Part shown: positions 17,483-26,016 of the stretch, in pieces | Numbering within the stretch: position 1 is the first letter of the stretch | How the letters are laid out: each line of letters starts with the position of its first letter | Assembly (NCBI GenBank): GCA_019115725.1 | Contig: DXCY01000121.1 | Span: forward strand, 1 to 40,988 | Reading direction: 5' to 3' | DNA length: 40,988 nt | DNA from: Candidatus Luteimonas excrementigallinarum | GTDB lineage: Bacteria; Pseudomonadota; Gammaproteobacteria; Xanthomonadales; Xanthomonadaceae | Translations under genes and position numbers: made by a program | Notes under the pieces: generated by a model | The model's database searches: none | Told to the model about the DNA's origin: nothing | The model's input: the letters and a program-made list of their open reading frames with translations, nothing else

Positions 17483-18247
17483 ATGAGCAACAGTGACTTC
17501 AGCGCCGATCTCAAGGCCAACCTCGAGTCGATCCACGCCCGCATCAATGCCGCCTGCCACCGCGCCGGCCGCAATCCTTCCGACATCCGCCTGCTCCCGG
17601 TCACCAAAACCGTGGACGAAGCACGCCTGCGTGCGGCCTATGCGCTGGGCATCCGCGAGATGGGCGAGAACAAGGTGCAGGAAGCGCAGGGCAAATGGGA
17701 AGCGATGGGCGATCTGGAGGACCTGCGCTGGGTGCTGATCGGCCATCTGCAGACCAACAAAGCCAAGCACGCGGCCCGCTTCGCCAGCGAGTTCCAGGGT
17801 CTGGACAGCGCCCGCCTGGCCGAGATCCTGGACCGGCGCCTGCAGCACGAGGGCCGGGCGATCGACGTGCTGGTGCAGGTGAACACCTCCGGCGAGGACA
17901 CCAAGTTCGGGCTGCCGCCTGAGCAGGTGGTGGATTTCGTGCGCACGCTGCCTGCCTATTCCTCGCTGCGGGTGCGCGGGCTGATGACGCTGGCGCTGTT
18001 TTCGAAGGATGAATCCCGCGTGCGCCCCTGCTTCGTGCGCCTGCGCGAGCTGCGCGACCGGCTGCGCCAGGAGGCGCCGGACGGGATCGTGATGGACGAG
18101 CTGTCGATGGGCATGTCGGGTGATTTCGAAATGGCCATCGAGGAAGGCGCCACCACGGTGCGCGTGGGTACCGCCATCTTCGGCGCCCGCCCCACCGCCG
18201 ACAGCGATTACTGGCCCGGCTTCGCCGGAAAGCAGGACGCCCCGTGA
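17483..18247 (+). CDS. YggS-family pyridoxal-phosphate homeostasis protein
   Basis: A 254-residue PLP-binding barrel protein of the alanine-racemase N-terminal fold, without known catalysis. It buffers PLP and affects amino-acid and vitamin B6 balance. The PLP lysine is Lys42 in LLPVTKT. Family motifs are MGENKVQEAQGKW, WVLIGHLQTNKAKHAARF, VLVQVNTSGEDTKFG, RGLMTL and ELSMGMSGDFEMAIEEGATTVRVGTAIFG. The gene ends in GTGA shared with the start of pdxY, so a PLP-handling protein and a PLP-salvage kinase are coupled. In many proteobacteria yggS sits instead beside pilT or proC. Confidence 0.95.
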   Translation: MSNSDFSADLKANLESIHARINAACHRAGRNPSDIRLLPVTKTVDEARLRAAYALGIREMGENKVQEAQGKWEAMGDLEDLRWVLIGHLQTNKAKHAARFASEFQGLDSARLAEILDRRLQHEGRAIDVLVQVNTSGEDTKFGLPPEQVVDFVRTLPAYSSLRVRGLMTLALFSKDESRVRPCFVRLRELRDRLRQEAPDGIVMDELSMGMSGDFEMAIEEGATTVRVGTAIFGARPTADSDYWPGFAGKQDAP

Positions 18248-19119
18248 GCCAGTCCGCCTCCCCCTCTCCCACGCCGCCCCCCGCCGTGGGCGAGCGCATC
18301 GTGGATGTGGTTTCGGTGCAATCCCAGGTGGCCTACGGCAACGTGGGCAACAACATCGCCGTGCCGGTGCTGCAGGCGCTGGGCCTGCACGTGGCACCGG
18401 TGCCGACGGTGGTGTTCGGCAACACCCCGCACTACCCCACCATGCACGGCGGCCCGCTACCGCTGGACTGGTTCACCGGGCTGCTGGATGACCTGGAGGC
18501 CCGCCAGGCGGCAACCCGCGCCCGACGCGTGGTGATCGGCTACCTCGGCTCGCCGGAGCAGGGCATCGCGCTGGCGGCGTGGCTGCGGCGGATGCAGGCG
18601 GTCAATCCGGCGCTGCGGGTACAGATCGACCCGGTGATCGGCGATCACGACTACGGCGTCTATACCGATCCGGCCCTGCTGCCAGTGTGGCGCGACCACC
18701 TGCTGCCGCTGGCCGAGGGCCTGTGCCCCAACCATTTTGAACTCGGCAAGCTGGCCGGGCGCAGCCCGCGCACGCTGGACGACTGCATGGACGCCGCCAG
18801 CGCGCTGCTCAGCGACACCACCCGCTGGGTGGTGGTGACCAGCGCCGCGCCGGAGCTGTGCCCGCCCGGGCGCATCCAGGTGGCAATCGTGGGCGAAGGC
18901 GTGCGCGAGGTGCTCGAGCACCCCCTGGTACCGCATCCGGTCAAGGGCGTGGGCGACATGTTCGCCGCGCTGATCGCCGGCCGCCTGCACAAGGGCGCTG
19001 CCCTGGTCGATGCCGTGGACCGCACCTGCAACGATGTGGTCGAGGTGCTGCGCCATGTGCAGGCCCAGGGCTGGCAGGAACTCGCCTTGCCCCGCCACAT
19101 CGCCCGCCGCCTGGACTGA
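18244..19119 (+). CDS. pdxY: Pyridoxal kinase PdxY
   Basis: A 291-residue ribokinase-like enzyme that phosphorylates pyridoxal in the salvage path to PLP. It opens with GTG overlapping the yggS stop by four bases. A 17-residue Ser/Pro-rich N-terminal stretch precedes the canonical start VVSVQSQVAYGNVGN. Further motifs are VFGNTPHYP, VIGYLGSPEQ, QIDPVIGDHDYGVYTD, PNHFELGKLAG and the catalytic region HPVKGVGDMFAALIAGRL, where the usual GTGD appears as GVGD. That is a PdxY-like variation, and the catalytic Asp is kept. Paired with yggS it forms a B6-balance operon. Confidence 0.92.
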   Translation: MSQSASPSPTPPPAVGERIVDVVSVQSQVAYGNVGNNIAVPVLQALGLHVAPVPTVVFGNTPHYPTMHGGPLPLDWFTGLLDDLEARQAATRARRVVIGYLGSPEQGIALAAWLRRMQAVNPALRVQIDPVIGDHDYGVYTDPALLPVWRDHLLPLAEGLCPNHFELGKLAGRSPRTLDDCMDAASALLSDTTRWVVVTSAAPELCPPGRIQVAIVGEGVREVLEHPLVPHPVKGVGDMFAALIAGRLHKGAALVDAVDRTCNDVVEVLRHVQAQGWQELALPRHIARRLD

Positions 19120-19135
19120 CCCCGCCCGCGCGGCC

Positions 19136-19149
19136 TTGATGCAGATCAT
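19136..19149 (+). promoter_or_regulatory. FNR/Anr/DNR-type binding site
   Basis: TTGAT-GCAG-ATCAT matches the consensus TTGAT-N4-ATCAA at nine of ten fixed positions. Its centre (19142.5) with the usual -41.5 placement predicts a start near 19184. CATGCT at 19172-19177 would then be the -10, 23 to 30 bases before the DUF2249 start. It lies after the pdxY stop, so it should serve the next operon. Confidence 0.72.
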
Positions 19150-19206
19150 GGCCTCACTACCGCCCCGCGGGCATGCTGGCCACATTCCGATCTTCTGGTA
19201 TTGCCC

Positions 19207-19452
19207 ATGACCGTCCAGCTGGACCTGCGCCATCTGCCGGCGCCCGAGCCCATGGAGCGCATCCTTGATGCCGTCGAAGCGCTCTGCCCCGGTGACTCCA
19301 TCGAAGCCCTGACCCCGTTCTGGCCCGCCCCGCTGCTGCCGCTCCTGGAGATGCAGGGCTGCGCCTGGCGCCGCGAACCCAGCCCGGCCGGGCATGCCCG
19401 GGTGGTCATCTTCCTGCGCGAAGACGCGGAGCGCTTCTCCGTCGCCGCATGA
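19207..19452 (+). CDS. DUF2249-domain protein
   Basis: An 81-residue TusA-fold-like protein of the DUF2249 family, seen as LDLRHLPAPEPMERILDAVEALCPGDSIE and RVVIFLREDA. The family is often found beside denitrification, NO-response and hemerythrin genes, and its molecular role is not settled. The ATG at 19207 is preferred over a TTG two codons earlier. Its stop overlaps the next start as ATGA, so the two proteins are made together. An FNR-type box lies 58 bases upstream, which suggests low-oxygen or nitrogen-oxide control. Confidence 0.85.
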   Translation: MTVQLDLRHLPAPEPMERILDAVEALCPGDSIEALTPFWPAPLLPLLEMQGCAWRREPSPAGHARVVIFLREDAERFSVAA

Positions 19453-20735
19453 GCGGCCTGGACTTCGCCAAGGCCCCACCGCCGCATCGCCCGCTGCGCT
19501 GGCTGCTGACGGCCTCCGTCTGGGGCATGGTGGCCGGCGCGTTCCTGTTGGCCCATGGCGAGACCACGCTGGCCAGCCGCTGGGCCCCGCACACCGTGGT
19601 GCTGGTGCACCTGTTCACCCTGGGCGTGCTGGGCAACGCCATGCTCGGCAGCCTGCTGCAGTTCCTGCCGGTGGCCGCCGCCACGCCGATGCCGCTGGCG
19701 CGCTCGACCTCCTGGCTGCACGCTGCGTTCAACCTGGGCCTGGCGGTGTTCGCCGTTTCCATGATCCACATGCACCGCACCGGCCTGGGCGTGGCCAGCG
19801 TGCTGCTGGCGGGGCCGATTCTTGCCTTTGCCGGCGCCGCGCTGCCCGGCCTGCTGAAGCGCGGCGGCCAGCAGGTACTGCGCTCAGGAATCGCCATGGC
19901 GGTGATCGCACTGGCTGTGACCGCGGTGGCCGGCGCCGTGCTGGTGGCCATCCTGCGCGGCGATGCGCCGCTGCCGCTGGAATCGATCACCGATGCCCAT
20001 GCCACCGTTGGCGTGCTGGGCGGCGTACTGGGATTGATGGCCGCCGTCGGCAGCGTCACCCTGCCGATGTTCCAGGGCACCCGGCACGTACCGGAGCGCT
20101 GGCTCGGCGGATGGGTGGCGTTTACCGTGATCTCGCTGGCGGTAGGCACAACGCTGCGTCTCTACTCCGGCCTGCAGCAGCCGCTGGTGGTGTCCGCCCT
20201 GCTGCCGGCGCTGCTGTTTGTCGGCATCTCGCTGTGGCTGCCGCTGCGGCCCCTGTACCGGCGCAACCCGACCCTGGTGTGGACCTGGCGCATGGGCACC
20301 CTGGCCGTCGGCGTGGCCTGCGTGATCACCCTGGCCGGCACCCTTTCTCCGCTCTCAACCCGCAGCGTCCTGCTGGCCGGCACCCTGGTGATCGCCATCG
20401 GCCTGCCGATGATGCTCACCGGCATGATGCTGGAAATCATCGGCTTCCTGGCCTGGATCGGCCTGCGCCGCGACTGCCCGCGCGGCATGCGCGTGCCCGG
20501 CGTCGGCACCCTGGTGCCAGACCGGGACAAGTGGATTGTGCTTGCGCTGCAGCTCATCGCCGCCGCCGCGCTCATCGGTGCCGCACTGACACCCACACTG
20601 CTGGCCCGCCCGGCCGGGGCGATGGTGCTGCTGGCGTGGGCGGCAGTACTGGCCACCCAGCTGCGCGGCATGGGCCGGGCGCGGAAGTTCCGGCGCGAGA
20701 ATTTTCCCGGTGAAAACGCGGCTCCCGGCGCCTGA
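19449..20735 (+). CDS. NnrS-like polytopic haem-copper-type membrane protein
   Basis: A 428-residue protein with about twelve hydrophobic segments. The second and third segments contain HTVVLVHLFTLGVLGNAMLG and LLQFLPVAA, a pattern shared with NnrS and with subunit I-like proteins of the haem-copper group. Other histidines are in SMIHMHRTG and ITDAHATVGVLGG, candidates for haem or metal ligands. NnrS is a haem- and copper-containing membrane protein linked to nitric-oxide tolerance in other bacteria. Here the assignment is by local resemblance, context (DUF2249 partner, FNR box) and topology. The C-terminal 20 residues are basic and cytoplasmic. Confidence 0.7.
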   Translation: MSGLDFAKAPPPHRPLRWLLTASVWGMVAGAFLLAHGETTLASRWAPHTVVLVHLFTLGVLGNAMLGSLLQFLPVAAATPMPLARSTSWLHAAFNLGLAVFAVSMIHMHRTGLGVASVLLAGPILAFAGAALPGLLKRGGQQVLRSGIAMAVIALAVTAVAGAVLVAILRGDAPLPLESITDAHATVGVLGGVLGLMAAVGSVTLPMFQGTRHVPERWLGGWVAFTVISLAVGTTLRLYSGLQQPLVVSALLPALLFVGISLWLPLRPLYRRNPTLVWTWRMGTLAVGVACVITLAGTLSPLSTRSVLLAGTLVIAIGLPMMLTGMMLEIIGFLAWIGLRRDCPRGMRVPGVGTLVPDRDKWIVLALQLIAAAALIGAALTPTLLARPAGAMVLLAWAAVLATQLRGMGRARKFRRENFPGENAAPGA

Positions 20736-20847
20736 CCAGGACGCCGTTCAGCAATCCGGCCAGGCCATCCCTGATGTCACTTCATGACCCCGCGCCCGCG
20801 ATCTGCCAGACTTCCCGCCTTTGCGATTCCCGGTAACGCCTGCGGCC

Positions 20848-21561
20848 ATGCGCCTGAACAAGTACATCAGCAACACCGGCGCGTGCTCGCGCCGCGAGGC
20901 CGACCGCCTCATCAGCGAGGGTCGGGTGACGGTCAACGGTCAGCGTGGGCGGGTGGGCTCGGAAGTGGGCGAAGGCGATGTCGTCGCGATCGACGGCCAG
21001 CCCCTGCAGACCCGGACTGCCGCGCCCGGCAAGCGCCGCCACGTCTATATCGCACTCAACAAGCCGGTCGGCATCACCTGCACCACCGAATCGTCGGTGA
21101 AGGGCAACATCGTCGACTTTGTCGGCCACCAGGAGCGCATCTTCCCGATCGGCCGGCTCGACAAGGATTCCGAGGGCCTGATCCTGCTCACCAGCAACGG
21201 CGACATCGTCAACGCCATCCTGCGCGCCGAGAACAAGCTGGAGAAGGAATACCTGGTGGGCGTGAACAACGCGGTCACCCAGGAAGCGCTGCGCGGCATG
21301 GCCCGAGGCGTGCCCGTGCACGGCCAGATGACCCTGCCGTGCCGGACCAGCCCGCTGGGCAAGTTCGGCTTCCGGATCGTTCTGGTCCAGGGCCTCAACC
21401 GTCAGGTCCGCCTGATGGCGGCCCACTTCAAACTGCGGGTCAAACAGCTGATCCGGGTGCGGATTGGACCGGTCAAACTGGCCCATCTCAAGACCGGCCA
21501 ATGGCGCAATCTCACCGAAGCCGAACTGCGTGCGCTGCTGCCGGGGCAAACGGAGTTCTGA
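20848..21561 (+). CDS. rluF: 23S rRNA pseudouridine(2604) synthase RluF
   Basis: A 237-residue enzyme that isomerises U2604 of 23S rRNA. The N-terminal S4 RNA-binding domain is MRLNKYISNTGACSRREADR onward. The catalytic Asp is Asp105 in PIGRLDKDSEGLILLTSNGD. NKPVGITCTTESSVKGNIVDF, KLEKEYLVGV and VQGLNRQVRLM match E. coli RluF closely along its length, which separates it from RluB and RluE. The ATG at 20848 aligns with the family start; a frame open from 20821 adds nine unlikely residues. It is convergent with the MFS gene, with only 19 bases between. Confidence 0.93.
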   Translation: MRLNKYISNTGACSRREADRLISEGRVTVNGQRGRVGSEVGEGDVVAIDGQPLQTRTAAPGKRRHVYIALNKPVGITCTTESSVKGNIVDFVGHQERIFPIGRLDKDSEGLILLTSNGDIVNAILRAENKLEKEYLVGVNNAVTQEALRGMARGVPVHGQMTLPCRTSPLGKFGFRIVLVQGLNRQVRLMAAHFKLRVKQLIRVRIGPVKLAHLKTGQWRNLTEAELRALLPGQTEF

Positions 21562-21580
21562 TGCGCGATGAATCCCGCCG

Positions 21581-22825
21581 TCAGGTTTCGCAGGCCGCAG
21601 CGGCAGTCGGCACCGATGCCGCCGTGCGCGCCGTCCTGCTGGCCCAGGCGTAGATCATCAGCCCGACCACGGCGGTGGCGGCACCGACATAGCCGGTCGA
21701 TGTCCAGCCGTAACCGGCGGTGATCGCCATGCCGCCCAGCCACGGCCCCAGCGCATTGGCCATGTTGAACGCCGCGTGGTGCGAGGCCGCGGCCAGGGTC
21801 TGCGCATCGCCCGCCACGTCCATCAGGTGCGACTGCAGGATCGGCCCCAGCGCACCCATCAGGCCGATGGCGACGGTTGCCAGCAGGATCGTGGGCAGGC
21901 TGCCCGCCATCATCGGAAACAGCAGCAGCGCCACCACCGCCCACGCCAGCACCACCCACACGCTGCGCAGCCCGTAGCGGTCGAACAGCCATCCGCCGGC
22001 GAAATTGCCGATCACCCCGCCCAGGCCGAACCCGGCCAGCCCCAGCGGAATCCACCCCGCCGACACCCCGGTCACGTCCAGCATGGTGGGCGCCAGGTAG
22101 CTGAAGACCGTGAACATACCGGCGAAACCGATCGCGCCGATACCCAGCGCCTGCCACACCGGCGTGCGGTTGAACGCGCGCAGCTCGGCCAGCGGATTCG
22201 CCTTCGGACCGTTGGCCTGCACCGGCAGCCATACCGCCAGCAGCACCGCGGTGACAACCGAAATCACCGCCACCGCAACGTAGATCCAGCGCCAGTCGAC
22301 CACCTGTGCCGCCCACGTCGCCAGCGGATTGCCGGCCAGGATCGCCAGGGTCAAACCCAGCATCACCAGGCTGACCGCGCGCCCGCGCTGATGCGGCGGG
22401 CTGATCGCCACCGCCGTCAGCGCCGCCACGCCGAAGTAGGCGCCGTGCGGCAAGCCGGCAATGAAGCGGAACAGCAGCAGGCTGCCATAGGTCGGCCCCA
22501 GCGCGCTGGCCAGGTTGCCCAGCGCGTAAAAGCCGATCAGCGACAGCAGCAGGGTCTTGCGCTTCCAACCCGCGCCCAGGATGGCCAGCAACGGCGCGCC
22601 GACCACCACGCCCAGCGCGTAGGCGCTGATCAGGTGCCCCACCTGCGGCTCGGTCACGCCCAGCGAGGCGACCATGTTGGGCATCAGCCCCATGCCGGCG
22701 AACTCGCCGGTACCGATGGCAAAGCCGCCCAGCGTCAGCGCGAACAGGATCAGACCGACTTGGCGTGGGCTCAGTGCGGGGGCAGCAGGGGGCAGAGTGA
22801 AATCGGCGGAGGGAGCTTTGGACAT
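21581..22825 (-). CDS. MFS transporter, AraJ/DHA1-type exporter
   Basis: A 414-residue, twelve-segment major-facilitator protein. The first segment holds LGGFAIGTGEFAGMGLMPNMV, typical of the sugar-efflux/AraJ and chloramphenicol-efflux branch. Motif A appears as GAGWKRKTLLL after segment 2 and GGWLFDRYGLRS in the second half; RFIAGLPHGAYFGVAA fits segment 4. Substrates of this branch are arabinose-like sugars or drugs, and which applies is not readable here. A 15-base palindrome directly upstream of the ATG may be a repressor operator. The C-terminus is Ala/Thr-rich and short. Confidence 0.9.
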   Translation of the reverse strand: MSKAPSADFTLPPAAPALSPRQVGLILFALTLGGFAIGTGEFAGMGLMPNMVASLGVTEPQVGHLISAYALGVVVGAPLLAILGAGWKRKTLLLSLIGFYALGNLASALGPTYGSLLLFRFIAGLPHGAYFGVAALTAVAISPPHQRGRAVSLVMLGLTLAILAGNPLATWAAQVVDWRWIYVAVAVISVVTAVLLAVWLPVQANGPKANPLAELRAFNRTPVWQALGIGAIGFAGMFTVFSYLAPTMLDVTGVSAGWIPLGLAGFGLGGVIGNFAGGWLFDRYGLRSVWVVLAWAVVALLLFPMMAGSLPTILLATVAIGLMGALGPILQSHLMDVAGDAQTLAAASHHAAFNMANALGPWLGGMAITAGYGWTSTGYVGAATAVVGLMIYAWASRTARTAASVPTAAAACET

Positions 22826-22834
22826 CCCCTATTT

Positions 22835-22849
22835 TGCTGCATTGCAGCA
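22835..22849. promoter_or_regulatory. Operator-like 15-base palindrome before the MFS gene
   Basis: TGCTGCA-T-TGCAGCA is a perfect inverted repeat around one central base. It begins nine bases upstream of the MFS start codon, where a bound repressor would block transcription or initiation. The core also fits CTGC-N3-GCAG. Confidence 0.5.
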
Positions 22850-22997
22850 GGGAGATTCCACCTGCGGGTGTGACGGTGCGTTGACAGGGCGCTTGCCTGC
22901 CGGCGGGAGTGGCAGGCTTCTTCCACGGCCCCCACCTCGAGCACCAGCGGCGGTCCAACAGCAGTTGCCACCACCATCCCACCCCGGCAACTGGATG

Positions 22998-23024
22998 AAA
23001 AAGGGCCCGCCAGATGGCGGGCCC
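22998..23024 (-). terminator. Intrinsic terminator of the hslVU operon
   Basis: A nine-base-pair perfect stem (GGGCCCGCC at 23003-23011, GGCGGGCCC at 23016-23024) with a four-base loop is followed on the minus strand by five U residues. It begins 23 bases past the hslU stop. Confidence 0.92.
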
Positions 23025-23047
23025 TGCGTTTCCACGGTGCGGCCGGC

Positions 23048-24436
23048 TCAGAGGATATACCGGCTCAAATCCGGATCCTCCACCAGCTCACCCAGGTGCT
23101 CATCCACATACGCACGGTCGATGGTCACGCTGCCGGTCTTGTCAGGCGCTTCATAGCTCAGCGTGTCGAGCAGCCGCTCAAGCACGGTGTGCAGGCGCCG
23201 CGCACCGATATTTTCCTGCCGCTCGTTCACCTGGGCGGCAATTTCGGCCAGGCGCTCGATGGCATCGGTGCCGAACTCCAGCTCCACCCCTTCGGTCTTC
23301 AGCAGCTCCACGTACTGGGTGGTGAGCGCTGCCTTGGGCTCGGTGAGGATGCGCACGAAGTCATCCTTGGTCAGGGCCGCCAGCTCGACGCGGATGGGGA
23401 AACGGCCCTGCAGCTCCGGCACCAGGTCGCTGGGCTTGGCCATGTGGAACGCGCCCGAGGCGATGAACAGGATGTGGTCGGTCTTGACCGGGCCGTACTT
23501 GGTGCTGACGGTGGAGCCTTCCACCAGCGGCAGCAGGTCGCGCTGCACGCCTTCGCGGCTCACATCGCCACCGGTCACTCCACCCTCGCTGCGCCGGGCA
23601 ACCTTGTCGATCTCGTCCAGGAACACGATGCCGTGCTGCTCGGCGGCCTCGATGGCGGCCTCGCGCACCTCATCCTCGTTGACCAGCTTGCCGGCCTCCT
23701 CCTCGATCAGCAGCGGGCGGGCGGCGCGGATGGTCATCTTGCGCTTCTGGGTCTTGCCGCCGCCGAGGTTGGAGAACATCTGCCGCAGCTGCTGGCCCAT
23801 TTCCTCCATGCCCGGCGGGGTCATGATGTCCACGCCGCCGCTCATGCTGAGATCCAGCTCGATCTCGCGATCATCCAGCTCGCCGGCGCGCAGGCGCTGG
23901 CGCAGCTTGCGGCGGGTGTCCGATTCCTGGCTGGAGGGCTCGGCGCCGATATCCACGGTGGCGCTCTGCTGCGGGCCGAAGCCGAAACCCGGGGCCGGGG
24001 TTTCACGGCGCGGCAGCAGGGCATCGAGAACGCGGTCTTCGGCGTTCTCCTCCGCCCGGGTGCGCATGCGCTGCTTGGCCTGCTGGCGAAACATCTTGAC
24101 CGAGGTATCGGCCAGGTCGCGGATGATCTGCTCCACGTCCTTGCCCACGTAGCCCACCTCGGTGAAGCGGGTAGCCTCGACCTTCACGAACGGGGCATTG
24201 GCCAGGGTGGCCAGGCGCCGTGCGATCTCGGTCTTGCCCACGCCGGTCGGGCCGATCATGAGGATGTTCTTGGGCATGACCTCGTTGCGCAGGTCTTCGG
24301 CCAGCTGCATGCGGCGCCAGCGGTTGCGCAGGGCAATGGCCACGGCGCGCTTGGCGTCGGCCTGGCCGATGATGTGGCGGTCCAGCTCCTGCACGATCTC
24401 GCGCGGAGTCATGGTGGATGAGGTGTTGTCAGCCAT
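23048..24436 (-). CDS. hslU: ATP-dependent protease ATPase subunit HslU
   Basis: A 462-residue AAA+ unfoldase that feeds substrates to the HslV chamber. It starts at [15 protein letters not shown], where GGAGG precedes and the ATG shares one base with the hslV stop; a frame open to 24478 is rejected. Walker A is GPTGVGKT at 62-69, the pore motif is GYVGKDVEQ, Walker B is [12 protein letters not shown], and sensor 1 and 2 regions are recognisable. The variable I-domain (about residues 110-235) has a Met/Gly-rich stretch ([17 protein letters not shown]). The C-terminal SRYIL docks into HslV pockets. Confidence 0.98.
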   Translation of the reverse strand: MADNTSSTMTPREIVQELDRHIIGQADAKRAVAIALRNRWRRMQLAEDLRNEVMPKNILMIGPTGVGKTEIARRLATLANAPFVKVEATRFTEVGYVGKDVEQIIRDLADTSVKMFRQQAKQRMRTRAEENAEDRVLDALLPRRETPAPGFGFGPQQSATVDIGAEPSSQESDTRRKLRQRLRAGELDDREIELDLSMSGGVDIMTPPGMEEMGQQLRQMFSNLGGGKTQKRKMTIRAARPLLIEEEAGKLVNEDEVREAAIEAAEQHGIVFLDEIDKVARRSEGGVTGGDVSREGVQRDLLPLVEGSTVSTKYGPVKTDHILFIASGAFHMAKPSDLVPELQGRFPIRVELAALTKDDFVRILTEPKAALTTQYVELLKTEGVELEFGTDAIERLAEIAAQVNERQENIGARRLHTVLERLLDTLSYEAPDKTGSVTIDRAYVDEHLGELVEDPDLSRYIL

Positions 24437-24987
24437 CAGAGTTCCTCCACCACGACGTTGCCGTTGGTGTAGATGCACACATCGCCGGCGATCTTGATCG
24501 ATTCCACGGCAATGGTGCGGGGGTCCAGATCGGTATGGGCGGCCAGGGCGCGCGCCGCCGAGAGTGCGTACGGGCCACCGGAGCCGATGGCGACCACGCC
24601 GTCATCGGGCTCGATCACGTCGCCGGTGCCGCTGATGACCAGCGAGGTTTCCCTGTCGGCCACGGCCAGCAGGGCCTCGAGCTTTCCGAAGCGGCGTTCG
24701 GTGCGCCAGTCCTTGGCGAATTCCACCGCAGCACGCAGCAGCTGGCCGTGCTTTTCCAGCTTGGATTCGAACAGCTCGAACAGGGTGAAGGCGTCGGCGG
24801 CGGCGCCGGCAAAGCCGGCCAGCACCTGGCCGTTGCTGCCCAGGCGGCGCACCTTGCGCGCGTTGGCTTTCATCACGGTGTTGCCAAGGGTCACCTGGCC
24901 ATCGCCGGCGATGGCAACTTTGTCACCACGGCGCACCGACACGATGGTGGTGGCGTGGAAGACGTCGGGGTTCTGTCTGGGGTCCAT
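24436..24987 (-). CDS. hslV: ATP-dependent protease peptidase subunit HslV
   Basis: A 183-residue threonine protease of the bacterial proteasome-like HslUV complex. A 12-residue propeptide ([12 protein letters not shown]) precedes catalytic Thr13 of [20 protein letters not shown]; such an extension is usual in Xanthomonadaceae. [14 protein letters not shown] and the C-terminus ICIYTNG-like ([14 protein letters not shown]) match the family. The leader has GGAGG at 24992-24996, a hairpin at 24997-25011 and a sigma-32-like promoter. Its 3' end overlaps the hslU start by one base. Confidence 0.98.
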   Translation of the reverse strand: MDPRQNPDVFHATTIVSVRRGDKVAIAGDGQVTLGNTVMKANARKVRRLGSNGQVLAGFAGAAADAFTLFELFESKLEKHGQLLRAAVEFAKDWRTERRFGKLEALLAVADRETSLVISGTGDVIEPDDGVVAIGSGGPYALSAARALAAHTDLDPRTIAVESIKIAGDVCIYTNGNVVVEEL

Positions 24988-24996
24988 GCGGCCTCC

Positions 24997-25011
24997 GGGG
25001 GTTGAACCCCC
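24997..25011 (-). promoter_or_regulatory. Leader hairpin of hslVU
   Basis: GGGGG-TTCAA-CCCCC on the minus strand lies between the predicted transcription start and the GGAGG ribosome site, directly next to the latter. From memory, the E. coli hslVU leader also has a stem-loop that affects mRNA stability. Confidence 0.55.
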
Positions 25012-25013
25012 TG

Positions 25014-25041
25014 TTTGGGGGCCGGGCCCGACCGATACAAG
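25014..25041 (-). promoter_or_regulatory. Candidate sigma-32 heat-shock promoter of hslVU
   Basis: Minus-strand CTTGTAT (25035-25041), 13 bases, then CCCCCAAA (25014-25021) resembles CTTGAAA-N13/15-CCCCATnT. The start would fall near 25008, giving a short leader of about 20 bases. hslVU belongs to the heat-shock regulon in E. coli. Confidence 0.5.
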
Positions 25042-25048
25042 GGTGCGG

Positions 25049-25076
25049 GGCGTCGGGGGCGTAGCCCCGACCTACG
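25049..25076 (-). repeat. REP element copy 3
   Basis: All 28 bases match the copy at 14779-14806, in the same orientation. It lies between the xerC stop and the hslV promoter, seven bases upstream of the -35. Confidence 0.86.
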
Positions 25077-25096
25077 GTGCCGTGGACGGCGGCGCG

Positions 25097-25999
25097 TTAT
25101 TTTTCGGGTTTGCGACGGGCGCGGGGGTGGGCGGCGTCGTAGACGCGGGCCAGGTGGCCGAAATCCAGATGGGTGTAGATCTGCGTGGTGGCGATGTCGG
25201 CGTGCCCGAGCAATTCCTGCACGCCGCGCAGGTCTCCGGAGGATTCGAGTACATGGCTGGCGAATGAATGCCGCAGCAGATGCGGATGCACGCGCTTGAA
25301 CAGGCCCTGGCGCTGGGCCAGCACGCGCATGCGGGCCTGCACGGTGCGCGGGCTGATGAATCCACCGCCGCGGCCGGGGAATACGGGCGAATCCCGTCCG
25401 CCGCCGCTCTCCCCGCGCCATTCCTCCAGTGCACGACGCGCATGCGAGCCCACCGGCACGCTGCGCTGGCGATTACCCTTGCCGAGCACGGTGACCAGGC
25501 CATCGTCCAGCTGCAGGTCGCGCCAGCACAGCTGGCACAGTTCGCTTACGCGCAGGCCGGAGGAATAGAGCAGCTCCAGCATGGCGCGGTCGCGCAGCCC
25601 CAGCGGAACATCAGTGGGCACTTCAACCAGCGCCTTGGCCTCGTCCGGATCCAGCACCTGGGGCAGCTTGCGGCTGGCCTTGGGCGCGCGGATGCCGGCG
25701 GTGGGGTCGGTGCCGATGCGACCGTTGCGCAGCAGCCAGCGAAACCAGCCGCGGCAGGCCGACAGGCGCCGCTGCAGGCTGGCGGGCGACAGGCCGCGGC
25801 GATGCTCGGCGGCGATGAAGCCGCGGATAGCGGCGCCGTCCAGCGACTCGACCCCGGTGTCCTGCCCTGCGGCCCAGGTACACAGGGCGGTGAGGTCGCG
25901 ACGGTAGGCATCCAGCGTGTGTGCGGAGGCGCGGCGTTCGAACTGCAGGTGGTCCAGGAACGGCTGCACCGGCGCCAGCGGATCGGCGGGCGCAGTCAT
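25097..25999 (-). CDS. xerC: Site-specific tyrosine recombinase XerC
   Basis: A 300-residue recombinase that, with XerD, resolves chromosome dimers at dif. Residues about 10-95 form the SAM-like DNA-binding domain (FLDHLQFERRASAHTLDAYRRDL), and the rest is catalytic. Catalytic residues are Arg in LYSSGLRVSELC, Lys in VLGKGNRQR, HLLRHSF (His and Arg), His in LLGHADIATT and Tyr in QIYTHLD. The start MTAPADPLAPV at 25999 is chosen; a frame open to 26251 runs into the DUF484 gene. The lptM-dapF-DUF484-xerC order matches the E. coli dapF-yigA-xerC locus. Confidence 0.96.
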   Translation of the reverse strand: MTAPADPLAPVQPFLDHLQFERRASAHTLDAYRRDLTALCTWAAGQDTGVESLDGAAIRGFIAAEHRRGLSPASLQRRLSACRGWFRWLLRNGRIGTDPTAGIRAPKASRKLPQVLDPDEAKALVEVPTDVPLGLRDRAMLELLYSSGLRVSELCQLCWRDLQLDDGLVTVLGKGNRQRSVPVGSHARRALEEWRGESGGGRDSPVFPGRGGGFISPRTVQARMRVLAQRQGLFKRVHPHLLRHSFASHVLESSGDLRGVQELLGHADIATTQIYTHLDFGHLARVYDAAHPRARRKPEK

Positions 26000-26016
26000 C
26001 TCACTCCACCGTCTGG

